A stretch of 64,000 nucleotides of DNA, from the NCBI RefSeq assembly GCF_003935895.2, contig NZ_CP054058.1:2337177-2401176 (forward strand), in the 5' to 3' direction. The notes under the pieces were generated by a model. The model had not been told where the DNA came from, ran no database searches, and saw only the letters and a program-made list of their open reading frames with translations. The position numbers were made by a program, and so were the translations under genes. The stretch's first letter is position 1, and the number at the start of each line of letters is the position of its first letter. Source of the stretch: Scandinavium goeteborgense. GTDB taxonomy: Bacteria > Pseudomonadota > Gammaproteobacteria > Enterobacterales > Enterobacteriaceae. Of the stretch, positions 27,068 through 34,953 are shown one piece after another.

Positions 27068-27625
27068 AACCTCGTCGATAATCCGGCCGTAAATGTTCTG
27101 ATCGTGATAATGGCCGTTGAGAAACTCCGCCTGTTTCAGGCAGCCTTCCAGTAAAAACCCGTTGCGCAGCGCCACCTGGTTGCTGCGCTCATTCTCCACC
27201 CGACACTTGATCACAAACCGCCGCACTTCGCCCTGCTGCGCGTAATAGTGCATAAACGCCTGCAAACAACGGCTGATAATCCCCTGGCCTTGATGCGCCT
27301 CATCCAGCCAGTAGCCGATGTAACCCGTCTTGTTCAGCGGCTCAATCGCGTTAAACGACAGCACGCCCACCACCTCATCACCCTGCACAATCATGAAGAC
27401 CTTGGCGTAACCGCGCTGGTGCAGCATCCGGTTGCTGAGCAGGTTTTGCCGGGTATCGTCTTCCCCGCCGACAAACTGCGGCCAGTTAAGCGAATGCTGC
27501 AGCCAGTGACGATTACTAAGAACCAATTGGTGCAGCGGTGAAACAAAACGCTCATGCGCTGCATGCAGCGAAACCCCCTTTAACACCGAGATTGTCTCGT
27601 CCTGTAGTGGAAGTTCTTCGATCAT
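27059..27625 (-). CDS. rimL: Ribosomal protein L12 serine N-acetyltransferase RimL
   Basis: 188 aa. GNAT protein that acetylates the N-terminal serine of L12, converting it to L7. Motifs: [22 protein letters not shown] (acetyl-CoA loop), [41 protein letters not shown] lies just before the start. Orthologous to E. coli RimL (179 aa), with a slightly longer N-terminus. Confidence 0.92.
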   Translation of the reverse strand: MIEELPLQDETISVLKGVSLHAAHERFVSPLHQLVLSNRHWLQHSLNWPQFVGGEDDTRQNLLSNRMLHQRGYAKVFMIVQGDEVVGVLSFNAIEPLNKTGYIGYWLDEAHQGQGIISRCLQAFMHYYAQQGEVRRFVIKCRVENERSNQVALRNGFLLEGCLKQAEFLNGHYHDQNIYGRIIDEVLE

Positions 27626-27738
27626 GATGACTCCTTATTGCCAGCGAAAACGCACTAAAACAATGCACACCTTCATCACAATCGTGCGCCATGGACGGGC
27701 ATACTACGCAAAACCCGCGGCTGGCGCGGCACGCCCGG

Positions 27739-27755
27739 CTGGCACGTCTCTTGCT
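27739..27755 (+). promoter_or_regulatory. Sigma-54 promoter of hpxO
   Basis: CTGGCACGTCTCTTGCT matches the RpoN consensus (TGGCACG-N4-TTGCW) at every conserved base, with the GG and GC elements correctly spaced. It lies 34 bp upstream of the hpxO ATG in the rimL/hpxO spacer. Transcription would start near 27766. An activator such as NtrC would be required; no convincing NtrC site was found by eye. Confidence 0.85.
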
Positions 27756-27789
27756 TTACCCGTTTGTAACCCAAAGGAGAGACAACAAG

Positions 27790-28947
27790 ATGAAAGCAAT
27801 CGTGATTGGTGGTGGCATTGGTGGCCTCTCTGCGGCCATCGCCCTGAAGCAGTGCGGCATTGAAACCGAGGTTTATGAAGCTGTTAAACAGATTAAACCG
27901 GTTGGGGCTGCCATTTCAATCTGGCCAAACGGCGTTAAGTGCCTGAATTGGCTGGGTATGAAAGAGCAACTGCGAAAATTAGGGGGGCCACTGGAGTATA
28001 TGTCCTATCGCGATTTCCGCCATAACCAGACTATGACGCGTTTCAGCCTCGACCCGCTGGTGCAAAGCGTCGGCGAACGCCCGTGGCCCGTGGCACGCGC
28101 GGGATTACAGGACATGCTGCTCGACACCTACGGACGCGACGACGTGCAGTTCGGCAAACGGGTGGTGAGCGTGGAATCTTTTGCGGACGGCGTGCGCGCC
28201 ACCTTTGAAGACGGACACACCGCCGAAGCGGATCTGCTGGTCGCTGCCGACGGCGCGCATTCGGCGATCCGCTCGTGGGTGATTGGCTATCAGACGGAAC
28301 GCCGCTACGCCGGGTACGTCAACTGGAACGGACTGGTCACTATCGACGACTCTCTCGCGCCCGCCAACCAGTGGACCACCTGGGTCGGCGAAGGTAAACG
28401 CGTCTCGCTGATGCCAGTTGCCGGGAATCGCTTCTACTTCTTCTTCGATGTACCGCTGCCGACGGGCCTGGCGGAAGACCGCGATACCGCGCGCGCCGAT
28501 TTACAGCGTTATTTCAGCGGCTGGGCTGAACCGGTGCAGCAGTTGATTGCGCAGATTGACCCGCAGACCACCAACCGCATTGAAATTCACGACATCGAAC
28601 CGCTGGAAACGCTGGTGCGTGGCCGCGTGGCGCTGCTCGGCGACGCCGGGCACAGCACGACACCGGATATCGGCCAGGGCGGCTGTGCGGCAATGGAAGA
28701 CGCGGTGGTGCTGGCGATGACCCTGCAAACGCACTCGCTGGGCATTGAAGACGCCCTGCTGCGCTATCAGGAAAAACGCGCCTGGCGGGTGAAAGATTTG
28801 GTGCTCAAAGCGCGTAAACGCTGCGACGTGACCCACGGCAAAGATATGCAGGAAACCAAAGCCTGGTACGCCGATTTGTACCAGGAAACCGGCGACCGCA
28901 TTTTGGCCGGGATGCGCGAAACCATCGTCGGCGGCCCGTTAGGTTGA
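27790..28947 (+). CDS. hpxO: FAD-dependent urate hydroxylase HpxO
   Basis: 385 aa from the ATG at 27790, behind AAGGAG. The frame is open from 27691, but that part contains the promoter. It is a flavin monooxygenase converting urate to 5-hydroxyisourate with NADH and O2. FAD motif GGGIGGLSAA (residues 7-16), ADGAHSAIR, and GDAGHSTTPDIGQGG. Arg204 and Tyr216, the active-site residues known from Klebsiella HpxO, are present at the same positions. The usual partners (5-hydroxyisourate hydrolase, OHCU decarboxylase) are not in this window. Expected to be induced by nitrogen limitation through the sigma-54 promoter. Confidence 0.92.
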   Translation: MKAIVIGGGIGGLSAAIALKQCGIETEVYEAVKQIKPVGAAISIWPNGVKCLNWLGMKEQLRKLGGPLEYMSYRDFRHNQTMTRFSLDPLVQSVGERPWPVARAGLQDMLLDTYGRDDVQFGKRVVSVESFADGVRATFEDGHTAEADLLVAADGAHSAIRSWVIGYQTERRYAGYVNWNGLVTIDDSLAPANQWTTWVGEGKRVSLMPVAGNRFYFFFDVPLPTGLAEDRDTARADLQRYFSGWAEPVQQLIAQIDPQTTNRIEIHDIEPLETLVRGRVALLGDAGHSTTPDIGQGGCAAMEDAVVLAMTLQTHSLGIEDALLRYQEKRAWRVKDLVLKARKRCDVTHGKDMQETKAWYADLYQETGDRILAGMRETIVGGPLG

Positions 28948-28949
28948 GT

Positions 28950-29001
28950 GGCACGGGCCTACGGGATTGGTAGGCCCGTGCCAGCGCAGCGCCGCCGGGC
29001 A
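28950..29001. repeat. REP-like palindrome 3' of hpxO
   Basis: GGCACGGGCCTAC (28950-28962) and GTAGGCCCGTGCC (28970-28982) form a perfect 13-bp inverted repeat, followed by AGCGCAGCGCCGCCGGGCA. A REP-family element between convergent genes that may also act as transcription end. Confidence 0.8.
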
Positions 29002-29009
29002 GCCGTGCA

Positions 29010-29921
29010 TCATTCCCCGGCTTTGACGAAATCGATAAATGCCCTTAACGGCGGCGGCAGCAGTTTGCGTCCGGAGTAGTAAAGAAACGGCCCAGCGAAC
29101 GGCTGCCACCAGGGTTCGAGGATAGGCTCCAGCTCGCCGCTGTCGAGATACGGCCGCAGCCAGCCTTCGAACAGATGGATAACGCCGAAGCCTTCCCGCG
29201 CCAGGCTTACGCCCAAATCCGCCCCGGTGCCACCGCTGTATATGAGCGGGCCATGCGGCTCAATATGGCAAACCTCCTCCCCGCGCTGAAAGCTCCATCG
29301 CTCAAGATTGCCTTTCGCAAAGCGCCCACGGATGCACGGCATTTTCAGCAAATCGTCCGGGTGCTGCGGGCGGCCCGTCTTTTCCAACAGCGCTGGCGCG
29401 GCAGCAGTGGCAAACCGCTGTTCGCGCGGCCCAATCGGCATCGCAATCATGTCCTGCTCCAGCCGATCGTCGTAGCGGATCCCCGCGTCGCACCCGGCGG
29501 CAACGATATCGATCACGCCGGTTTCGGCGATCACCTCTACGCTGATGTCAGGAAAACGTTGCAGAAAGCGCGTCAGCAGCGGGGCCAGAAACAGCCGCGT
29601 GGCGTTAACCGGCACGTTCAGCCGCAGATTGCCCGCGGGCTTATCACGGGCAGAGTTCACGATTTGCAGCGCCAGTTCCAGTTCAGCAAACGCGGGCGCA
29701 ACGCGCTCCAGCAGCTGCTGGCCCTGCTCCGTCGGCAAAACGCTGCGGGTGGTGCGATGCAGCAGCCTCACGCCCAGATGATTCTCCAGCCGCCGCACCG
29801 CATCGCTCAGGCCCGATGGGCTTTGCTGCAACAGCCTGGCCGCTTCACGAAAGCCACCCGCGCGGGCCACGGCGGCGAACGCTTTCAGGTCGCTCAGTTC
29901 GTCAGTTGTTCGTTTTGGCAT
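29010..29921 (-). CDS. LysR-family transcriptional regulator
   Basis: 303 aa from the ATG at 29921 (AGGTG nine bases upstream; an in-frame GTG four codons earlier is less likely). N-terminal winged HTH: FAAVARAGGFREAARLLQQSPSGLSDAVRRLE. The C-terminal ligand-binding domain ends FIDFVKAGE. Belongs to the group of LysR proteins that control a divergent oxidoreductase gene. It is divergent from the SDR at 30102, and the spacer has repeated GCGCCAT motifs. Confidence 0.87.
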   Translation of the reverse strand: MPKRTTDELSDLKAFAAVARAGGFREAARLLQQSPSGLSDAVRRLENHLGVRLLHRTTRSVLPTEQGQQLLERVAPAFAELELALQIVNSARDKPAGNLRLNVPVNATRLFLAPLLTRFLQRFPDISVEVIAETGVIDIVAAGCDAGIRYDDRLEQDMIAMPIGPREQRFATAAAPALLEKTGRPQHPDDLLKMPCIRGRFAKGNLERWSFQRGEEVCHIEPHGPLIYSGGTGADLGVSLAREGFGVIHLFEGWLRPYLDSGELEPILEPWWQPFAGPFLYYSGRKLLPPPLRAFIDFVKAGE

Positions 29922-29947
29922 TTTAATATGCACCTATATCGCCGTTT

Positions 29948-30036
29948 ATGGCGCTACAGAATAGCGTATTTCGCGCCATTGTGCGCCATGGCGAACAGGC
30001 CGTGCGCCCGCGAGGGGATTATCGTTTGCGCCATTG
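29948..30036. promoter_or_regulatory. Cluster of GCGCCAT motifs in the LysR/SDR spacer
   Basis: ATGGCGC (29948-29954), GCGCCAT (29973-29979), GCGCCATGGCG (29983-29993) and GCGCCATTG (30028-30036) place four copies, one inverted, in 90 bp between the divergent LysR gene and the SDR. Likely LysR-binding sites, by position only. Confidence 0.45.
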
Positions 30037-30101
30037 CTCACTAAGATGACCGACATCAACCGCACGCCAGAAACGTTTCGGCGTCAACCAGGAGCACTTT
30101 T

Positions 30102-30887
30102 ATGTCAAATTCAACTCAACGCCTCGCCCTCGTCACCGGCGCGACCTCAGGTATTGGCCAGGCCTTCGCCCGTCGCCTTGCAAACAACGGCTACAACGTG
30201 ATTGCCGTTGGCCGACGCCAGGACCGCCTTGACGCGCTGGCCGCTGAATTCCCGGCCGGGCAAATTCGCCCGATGGTTGCTGATTTAAGCCAGGCCGATG
30301 GTCAGAACCGCGTGGCGGAACTGTGCCGCCAGGAACCGCTGACGCTGCTCATTAACAATGCAGGCGTGGCGCACTATATGGCCTTCACCGCGCTGCCAGT
30401 GGAAAAAGCCAGCGAACTGTTGCAGGTCAAAGTGGTCGCGCCAACGCTGCTGGCCCACGCCGCCGCCCCGGGCATGGTGGCACGCAACACCGGCATCATC
30501 ATTAACGTCGCGGGGATGCTGGGCTTCGGTGCCACCGCCCCGCTCGGACAGGCTGCGGGCCGGGCGACCTATGTTGCCGCGCTGTCGCATCTGGTGTCAC
30601 TGTCGCTGGCATTGAATGAAGAACTGAAGCCTGCGGGACTGAATGTGCAGGTCTTGTGTCCGGGCGTGGTTGCGACCGAGTTTCACGAGCGTCAGGGAAT
30701 GGATTTGAGCGCATTGCCGCGCATGACGGCGGAAGATGTCGTTACTGCCAGCCTGCGTTCACTGGAAATCGGAGAAGTGATTTGCGCGCCGGGTGTGGAA
30801 GATGTGACGCTGTTGGATAATGCGTTGAATGCCAATTTGCAGGCGTTTAGCGGGCAATCGCCGAAACTGGCGACACGTTATCAGTAA
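30102..30887 (+). CDS. Short-chain dehydrogenase/reductase family protein with altered active site
   Basis: 261 aa, Rossmann-fold SDR: TGATSGIG (residues 12-19), GRR at 37-39 suggesting NADP(H), NNAG (85-88) and CPGVVATEF after the active site. The catalytic Tyr157 is present, but the Lys expected four residues later is Leu161 (YVAAL). The Ser of the NVSS segment is replaced (NVAG, 135-138). It may therefore be a very altered reductase or a non-catalytic binding protein. AGGAGCACTTTT precedes the start. Probably controlled by the divergent LysR regulator. Confidence 0.8.
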   Translation: MSNSTQRLALVTGATSGIGQAFARRLANNGYNVIAVGRRQDRLDALAAEFPAGQIRPMVADLSQADGQNRVAELCRQEPLTLLINNAGVAHYMAFTALPVEKASELLQVKVVAPTLLAHAAAPGMVARNTGIIINVAGMLGFGATAPLGQAAGRATYVAALSHLVSLSLALNEELKPAGLNVQVLCPGVVATEFHERQGMDLSALPRMTAEDVVTASLRSLEIGEVICAPGVEDVTLLDNALNANLQAFSGQSPKLATRYQ

Positions 30888-30894
30888 AACGGAC

Positions 30895-30956
30895 TTGCCC
30901 GGCAGCATTACCTTTGCCGGGCCTACACTTGCACGGGCCCACGAAATGGGCCCGTA
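30895..30956. repeat. REP element plus hairpin
   Basis: TTGCCCGGCAGCATTACCTTTGCCGGGCCTAC is followed by ACGGGCCC (30933-30940) and GGGCCCGT (30948-30955), between the convergent SDR gene and opgD. Confidence 0.8.
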
Positions 30957-30967
30957 CAATGTGCAAC

Positions 30968-32623
30968 TTACTTCATTACGCGGTCATCAACGTAATGACG
31001 TTTATCCGCTGCCGGCGGGAAATACTGATACAGCCAGGTTTCGCTGACCGCATCGCCCTGACAGCGCAGGAACATGCGCATTTCAACCGGATCGGTTGAG
31101 TCGTTAGTCGGATACCAGTCAAACAGGATCCGATAGCCGTCGAACGGTTCGACGTACAGAATCTCTACCTGCTTCGCTTCACCGTTAGACAGGGTGATCA
31201 CCGGCTCAATGCCTTTCGGTGCCGCCGCTTTCAGGTCGCCACCGACAAAATCGATAGCGAAACGACGCGCCCATTTCTCAGGGTAATGCTCGCCCGGCGC
31301 CCAGCCTTCCGGGAAACCGCCCATACCGGTACGGGTCGCCATCACGCGTGCTAACGGGGAACGTACCGGCGGCTGTGCGGCCCAGTACAGACGATATTTG
31401 AAGTCCAACTCGTCGCCCGCCTTCACCGCTTTCTTCGGCTGCCAGAAGCAGACGATGTTATCCAGCGTTTCGCCGGTCGTCGGGATTTCCATCAGCGAGA
31501 CAGCGCCTTCACCCCACTGGTTACGCGGCTCGACCCACAGGCTTGGGCGTTTGTCGTACCAGCCCATGACGTCCTGATAGTGTGAGAAATCGCGATCAAG
31601 CTGCAACAGGCCAAACCCGCGCGGGTTTTTGTCCTGGAACGCGTTGAACTGCAGTTTCTGCGGGTTGTTCAGTGGGCGGCAAACCCACTCGCCGTTGCCA
31701 CGCCACATCGCCAGGCGATCGGAGTCGTGGATTTGCGGGTGAATGGTGTCGCAGGTACGGCGTTCGTTGTTACCGCAGCTGAACATGCTGGTCATCGGAG
31801 AAATGCCGAGCTGTTTGATGTCTTTGCGCGCAAAGATGTGGTTTTCCACATCCATGATCACCTGCGTTTCCTGGCAGTTGACGGTAAATTTGTAGGCACC
31901 GGTGACGCTTGGGCTGTCGAGCAGCGCATACACGGTGAAGACCGTGGCGCCCGGTTTGACGGTTTCAAACCAGAACGAGGTGAAGTCAGGGAACTCTTCC
32001 GGCGTGTCGGTGAAGGTATCCACCGCCAGGCCACGGGCGGACAGGCCGTACTGATAGGTGTTGTCGACCGCGCGGAAGTAGCTCGCGCCGAGGAACGACA
32101 CGATATCGCGGCGCGCCAGTTCAGGGGCTTTAAAGGTACGGAAGCCGGCGAAACCGAGATCGGTCTGCCCTTCCAGCTGTTTGGTGTCGACGCCCGCGTC
32201 GTTGTATTTGAACAGCTCCGGGCGGAAGTGAATTTCACGCGCCTGCTGGGACACAGTATCGAGGGAGAACATGCGCACGCGGCGGCGGAAGCCCATCCCA
32301 ACGTGGAAGAACTGGATATCCAGTTTGCGATCTTCGATGTTGTTCCACAGCGACTGAGAGGCGTCGTACTGAATGCTGTTGTAAGCCTGCGGCGTCAGCT
32401 CTGCCAAGGTTTTCGGCAGGTCTTTCGGTGCACCGCCCCACGGCTGGCTCGCTAAATCACGCGCCATGGATTGCAGAACGGAGTAGTCAAAGCGGCGCGT
32501 TTGCCCATCGGCAATTGACGAGTCATCAGCCAGGGCCGCTTTGGAGAAGAGAGAGGCGATTCCAGTTGTAGCGCTCACCGCGGCTACAGCCATTGAAGAT
32601 TTTATAAAGTGTCTGCGATTCAT
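30968..32623 (-). CDS. opgD: Glucan biosynthesis protein D
   Basis: 551 aa, the length of E. coli OpgD (MdoD). The N-terminus [10 protein letters not shown]...ALADD is a twin-arginine (Tat) signal, so the protein is exported folded to the periplasm, where it shapes osmoregulated periplasmic glucans and is related to OpgG. Conserved blocks include [21 protein letters not shown] and [16 protein letters not shown]. Monocistronic; the E. coli neighbour ydcH is not seen. Confidence 0.95.
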   Translation of the reverse strand: MNRRHFIKSSMAVAAVSATTGIASLFSKAALADDSSIADGQTRRFDYSVLQSMARDLASQPWGGAPKDLPKTLAELTPQAYNSIQYDASQSLWNNIEDRKLDIQFFHVGMGFRRRVRMFSLDTVSQQAREIHFRPELFKYNDAGVDTKQLEGQTDLGFAGFRTFKAPELARRDIVSFLGASYFRAVDNTYQYGLSARGLAVDTFTDTPEEFPDFTSFWFETVKPGATVFTVYALLDSPSVTGAYKFTVNCQETQVIMDVENHIFARKDIKQLGISPMTSMFSCGNNERRTCDTIHPQIHDSDRLAMWRGNGEWVCRPLNNPQKLQFNAFQDKNPRGFGLLQLDRDFSHYQDVMGWYDKRPSLWVEPRNQWGEGAVSLMEIPTTGETLDNIVCFWQPKKAVKAGDELDFKYRLYWAAQPPVRSPLARVMATRTGMGGFPEGWAPGEHYPEKWARRFAIDFVGGDLKAAAPKGIEPVITLSNGEAKQVEILYVEPFDGYRILFDWYPTNDSTDPVEMRMFLRCQGDAVSETWLYQYFPPAADKRHYVDDRVMK

Positions 32624-32796
32624 GCCTGAGTCAGCGTCCTTCTGTGATAATCGACTTCGCTAAGAATCGCCCACTCTAGACAAAAAACGCTGATAATCCA
32701 ATTGTTGGCGGTACAAAATGCGCCCAAACCCGGAAATAAATAATTGCGATCGGAAGTGACTGAATCGGGCTGTAAAAAAGCGTAAGCCGATAAAAA

Positions 32797-32832
32797 TAAA
32801 AAAGCCCCGGGAGCGACATCACTCACAGGGCC
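32797..32832 (-). terminator. Terminator of the aminotransferase/binding-protein operon
   Basis: On the minus strand GGCCC and GGGGC pair around a longer loop and are followed by TTTTTTATTTTTA. It lies 18-53 bp after the stop codon of the binding-protein gene. Confidence 0.65.
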
Positions 32833-32849
32833 AAAAGAGTACGCTGTTT

Positions 32850-33623
32850 TTACTTCACGCTGACGTCGATACCCGGGAAGTATTTCGCGGCAAGTTTAGT
32901 GATAGTGCCGTCGGCGCGCACTTTATCGATAGCCGCATCCAGCTGTTTCTTCTCTGCGGTATCGCCTTTGCGCAGGCCAAAACCAATGCCGCTGCCCAGA
33001 ATGGTGTCATCCGCTACCGGTTTGCCGATAAAGCCAAACCCTTTGCCCTGCGGTTTGCTGAGGAACCCGGCCTGCCCGGCGGCAGACATCACCAGCGAGG
33101 CGTCAATGCGACCATTGAGCAAATCGGCCCACGCCATGTTCTGATCTTTATAGGACACCACGGTCACGCCGTGCTTTTCCCAATGCTCTTTGGCATAGGT
33201 TTCCTGAATAGAACCCTGCAACACGCCGATGGTTTTGCCGTTCAGCCCTTCCGGCGTGGCCTGCATCCCGCTGCCTTCTTTCCCGACTAACTGTGACGGA
33301 ATGCGGTAAATCGGCTGGGTGAAATCAATACTTTTACGGCGCTGTTCGGTGATGTTCATCGCCGAGTTAATGGCGTCAAATTTCTTGGCCACCAGACCTG
33401 GGATCAGCGAATCAAACGAGCTTTCCACCCAGCTGCATTTCAGCGCGGCAGCTTTACAGATGGCATTACCCAAATCGATATCAAAACCCTGCAGTTCGCC
33501 CGCGGAATTACGGCTCTCGAATGGCGGGTATTCCGCCTCCACGCCGAAACGCAACTCGCCTGCCGCAAAGGAAGAGACCGAACAGAACAGGCCCATACCC
33601 ACAATCAGTGCTTTCAGTTTCAT
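32850..33623 (-). CDS. Amino-acid ABC transporter periplasmic binding protein (HisJ/ArgT-like)
   Basis: 257 aa from the ATG at 33623 (AAGGGG upstream; an earlier in-frame TTG is unlikely). Signal peptide ends at SSFAAG. SBP family 3 motifs: LRFGVEAEYPPFESRNSAGELQGFDIDLG, FDSLIPGLVAKKFDAI, MNITEQRRKSIDFTQPIY. Resembles the Lys/Arg/His-binding proteins. It is 12 bp downstream of an aminotransferase gene in the same operon. No permease or ATPase is nearby, so it must use another system's membrane parts or act as a receptor. Confidence 0.88.
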   Translation of the reverse strand: MKLKALIVGMGLFCSVSSFAAGELRFGVEAEYPPFESRNSAGELQGFDIDLGNAICKAAALKCSWVESSFDSLIPGLVAKKFDAINSAMNITEQRRKSIDFTQPIYRIPSQLVGKEGSGMQATPEGLNGKTIGVLQGSIQETYAKEHWEKHGVTVVSYKDQNMAWADLLNGRIDASLVMSAAGQAGFLSKPQGKGFGFIGKPVADDTILGSGIGFGLRKGDTAEKKQLDAAIDKVRADGTITKLAAKYFPGIDVSVK

Positions 33624-33635
33624 CGCCAACGCCCC

Positions 33636-34805
33636 TTAACGTGATTTAACCTGACACAGGGCCGCAGCGCCTGCCCGTAATGTGGCCTCATCTTTAGCAA
33701 AAGAGAGGCGAATCAGTTTGTTATCTGTGCCATCGGTGTAGAACGCCGACAGCGGAATAGTCGCCACGCCGTGATCTACAATCAGGCGTTTCACCATTTC
33801 ACTGTCGCTTTCATCACTGAAATGGCTGTAATCGGCCAGCAGGAAGAACGAGCCCTGGCTTGGCAGCAGCTTAAACGGCGACTCCGCCAACAGGGTTTGC
33901 AGCAGGTCGCGCTTGCGTTGATATAAAGCCGCAAGCGACAGCCAGGTTTGCGGATCATTCATATGTTCCGCGAAGGCATATTGCATCGGCGTATCGGCGG
34001 AGAACATCAAAAATTGATGCACTTTGCAGATTTCGTCCATCAATTCCGCCGGAGCCACGCAGTAACCCACGCGCCAGCCGGTGACGTGATAGGTCTTGCC
34101 GAAAGACGAAATAATCACGCTGCGCTCTGCCAGCTGCGGGTGCGTCGCCATGCCGTGATGCGGCTGACCGTCGAACACCACGTGCTCGTACACTTCGTCG
34201 GACAGGACCACAATATCGGTGTTGCGGGTCAAGGCCGCGAGCTGGTTTAAATCGTTGGCATCGAACACTTTCCCGCTCGGATTATGCGGCGTGTTGATGA
34301 TGATCATCCGCGTACGCGGCGTGATTGCCGCGCGCACTTCGTCCCAATTGACGGTGAAATCCGGCACTGTCAGCTTGATGGCCACCGGCGTGGCGCCCTG
34401 TAAACGGACAATCGGCGCATAGCTGTCGAACGACGGCTCAAAGTAAATGACTTCATCACCGGGGTGTACCAGCCCGCTGATCGCGGAATAAAGCCCTTCG
34501 CTGGCGCTGGCGGTGATCAGCACTTCGCTGTCCACGTCGTACTGCGTGCCGTACAAATCGGCAATTTTGTCCGCGATACGCGTTTTCAGGGCATGCAGCC
34601 CAGTCATCGGCGCATACTGGTTATGTCCCTCTTCCATCGCGCGCGTCACGCTCTGTACCAGCCGCGTATCGCAGGCAAAATTCGGCGCGCCCTGGGAAAG
34701 ATTAATGGCGTTATGCTGAGAAGAAAGCTGGCCAATCACGGTAAAGATAGTGGTGCCCACATCGGGCAGCTTGGTACGGGTTTTCACCGGAGAACGCAGA
34801 GTCAT
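33636..34805 (-). CDS. PLP-dependent aminotransferase, YbdL/methionine aminotransferase type
   Basis: 389 aa, starting MTLRSPVKTRTKLPDVGTT (34805, seven to eight bases after AAGGAT). Class I/II fold-type I aminotransferase: INLSQGAPNF, NQYAPMTGLHALK, NTPHNPSGKVF, DEVYEHVVF, and the PLP-binding Lys in SSFGKTYHVTGWRVGYC. Very close in motif pattern to E. coli YbdL, which transaminates methionine, histidine and phenylalanine. First gene of a two-gene operon with the amino-acid-binding protein, divergent from the YdhS-like gene. Confidence 0.88.
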   Translation of the reverse strand: MTLRSPVKTRTKLPDVGTTIFTVIGQLSSQHNAINLSQGAPNFACDTRLVQSVTRAMEEGHNQYAPMTGLHALKTRIADKIADLYGTQYDVDSEVLITASASEGLYSAISGLVHPGDEVIYFEPSFDSYAPIVRLQGATPVAIKLTVPDFTVNWDEVRAAITPRTRMIIINTPHNPSGKVFDANDLNQLAALTRNTDIVVLSDEVYEHVVFDGQPHHGMATHPQLAERSVIISSFGKTYHVTGWRVGYCVAPAELMDEICKVHQFLMFSADTPMQYAFAEHMNDPQTWLSLAALYQRKRDLLQTLLAESPFKLLPSQGSFFLLADYSHFSDESDSEMVKRLIVDHGVATIPLSAFYTDGTDNKLIRLSFAKDEATLRAGAAALCQVKSR

Positions 34806-34877
34806 TGCCAATCCTTTCTCAGTAAATATGCATAACTATTCAATACAAAGCCTCGGAAGGCGACAATCGAATTGTTG

Positions 34878-34909
34878 TCATAGTAGCCATGAGAAAATTG
34901 CATAGCTGG
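34878..34909. promoter_or_regulatory. 32-bp operator copy 1, upstream of the YdhS-like gene
   Basis: This 32-base segment, which contains TCAT-N7-ATGA and ends TTGCATAGCTGG, recurs at 36572-36603 upstream of the LysR gene with 27 of 32 bases identical. TCAT-N7-ATGA is a LysR-box-like interrupted palindrome. It lies in the divergent aminotransferase/YdhS-like spacer. Confidence 0.7.
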
Positions 34910-34953
34910 CAGCAGAGTCTAGACTTACAGCAGTCAAATTCAGGTGAGCAACA

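Noticed and set aside
27626-27738. Possible NtrC binding sites upstream of hpxO (for example GCACTAAAACAATGCAC)
   Set aside because: Only one half-site agrees with GCACCA-N5-TGGTGC; too weak to call by eye.
27691-27789. N-terminal extension of hpxO from 27691
   Set aside because: It would place the sigma-54 promoter inside the gene, lacks a ribosome site, and family members start at MKAIVIG.
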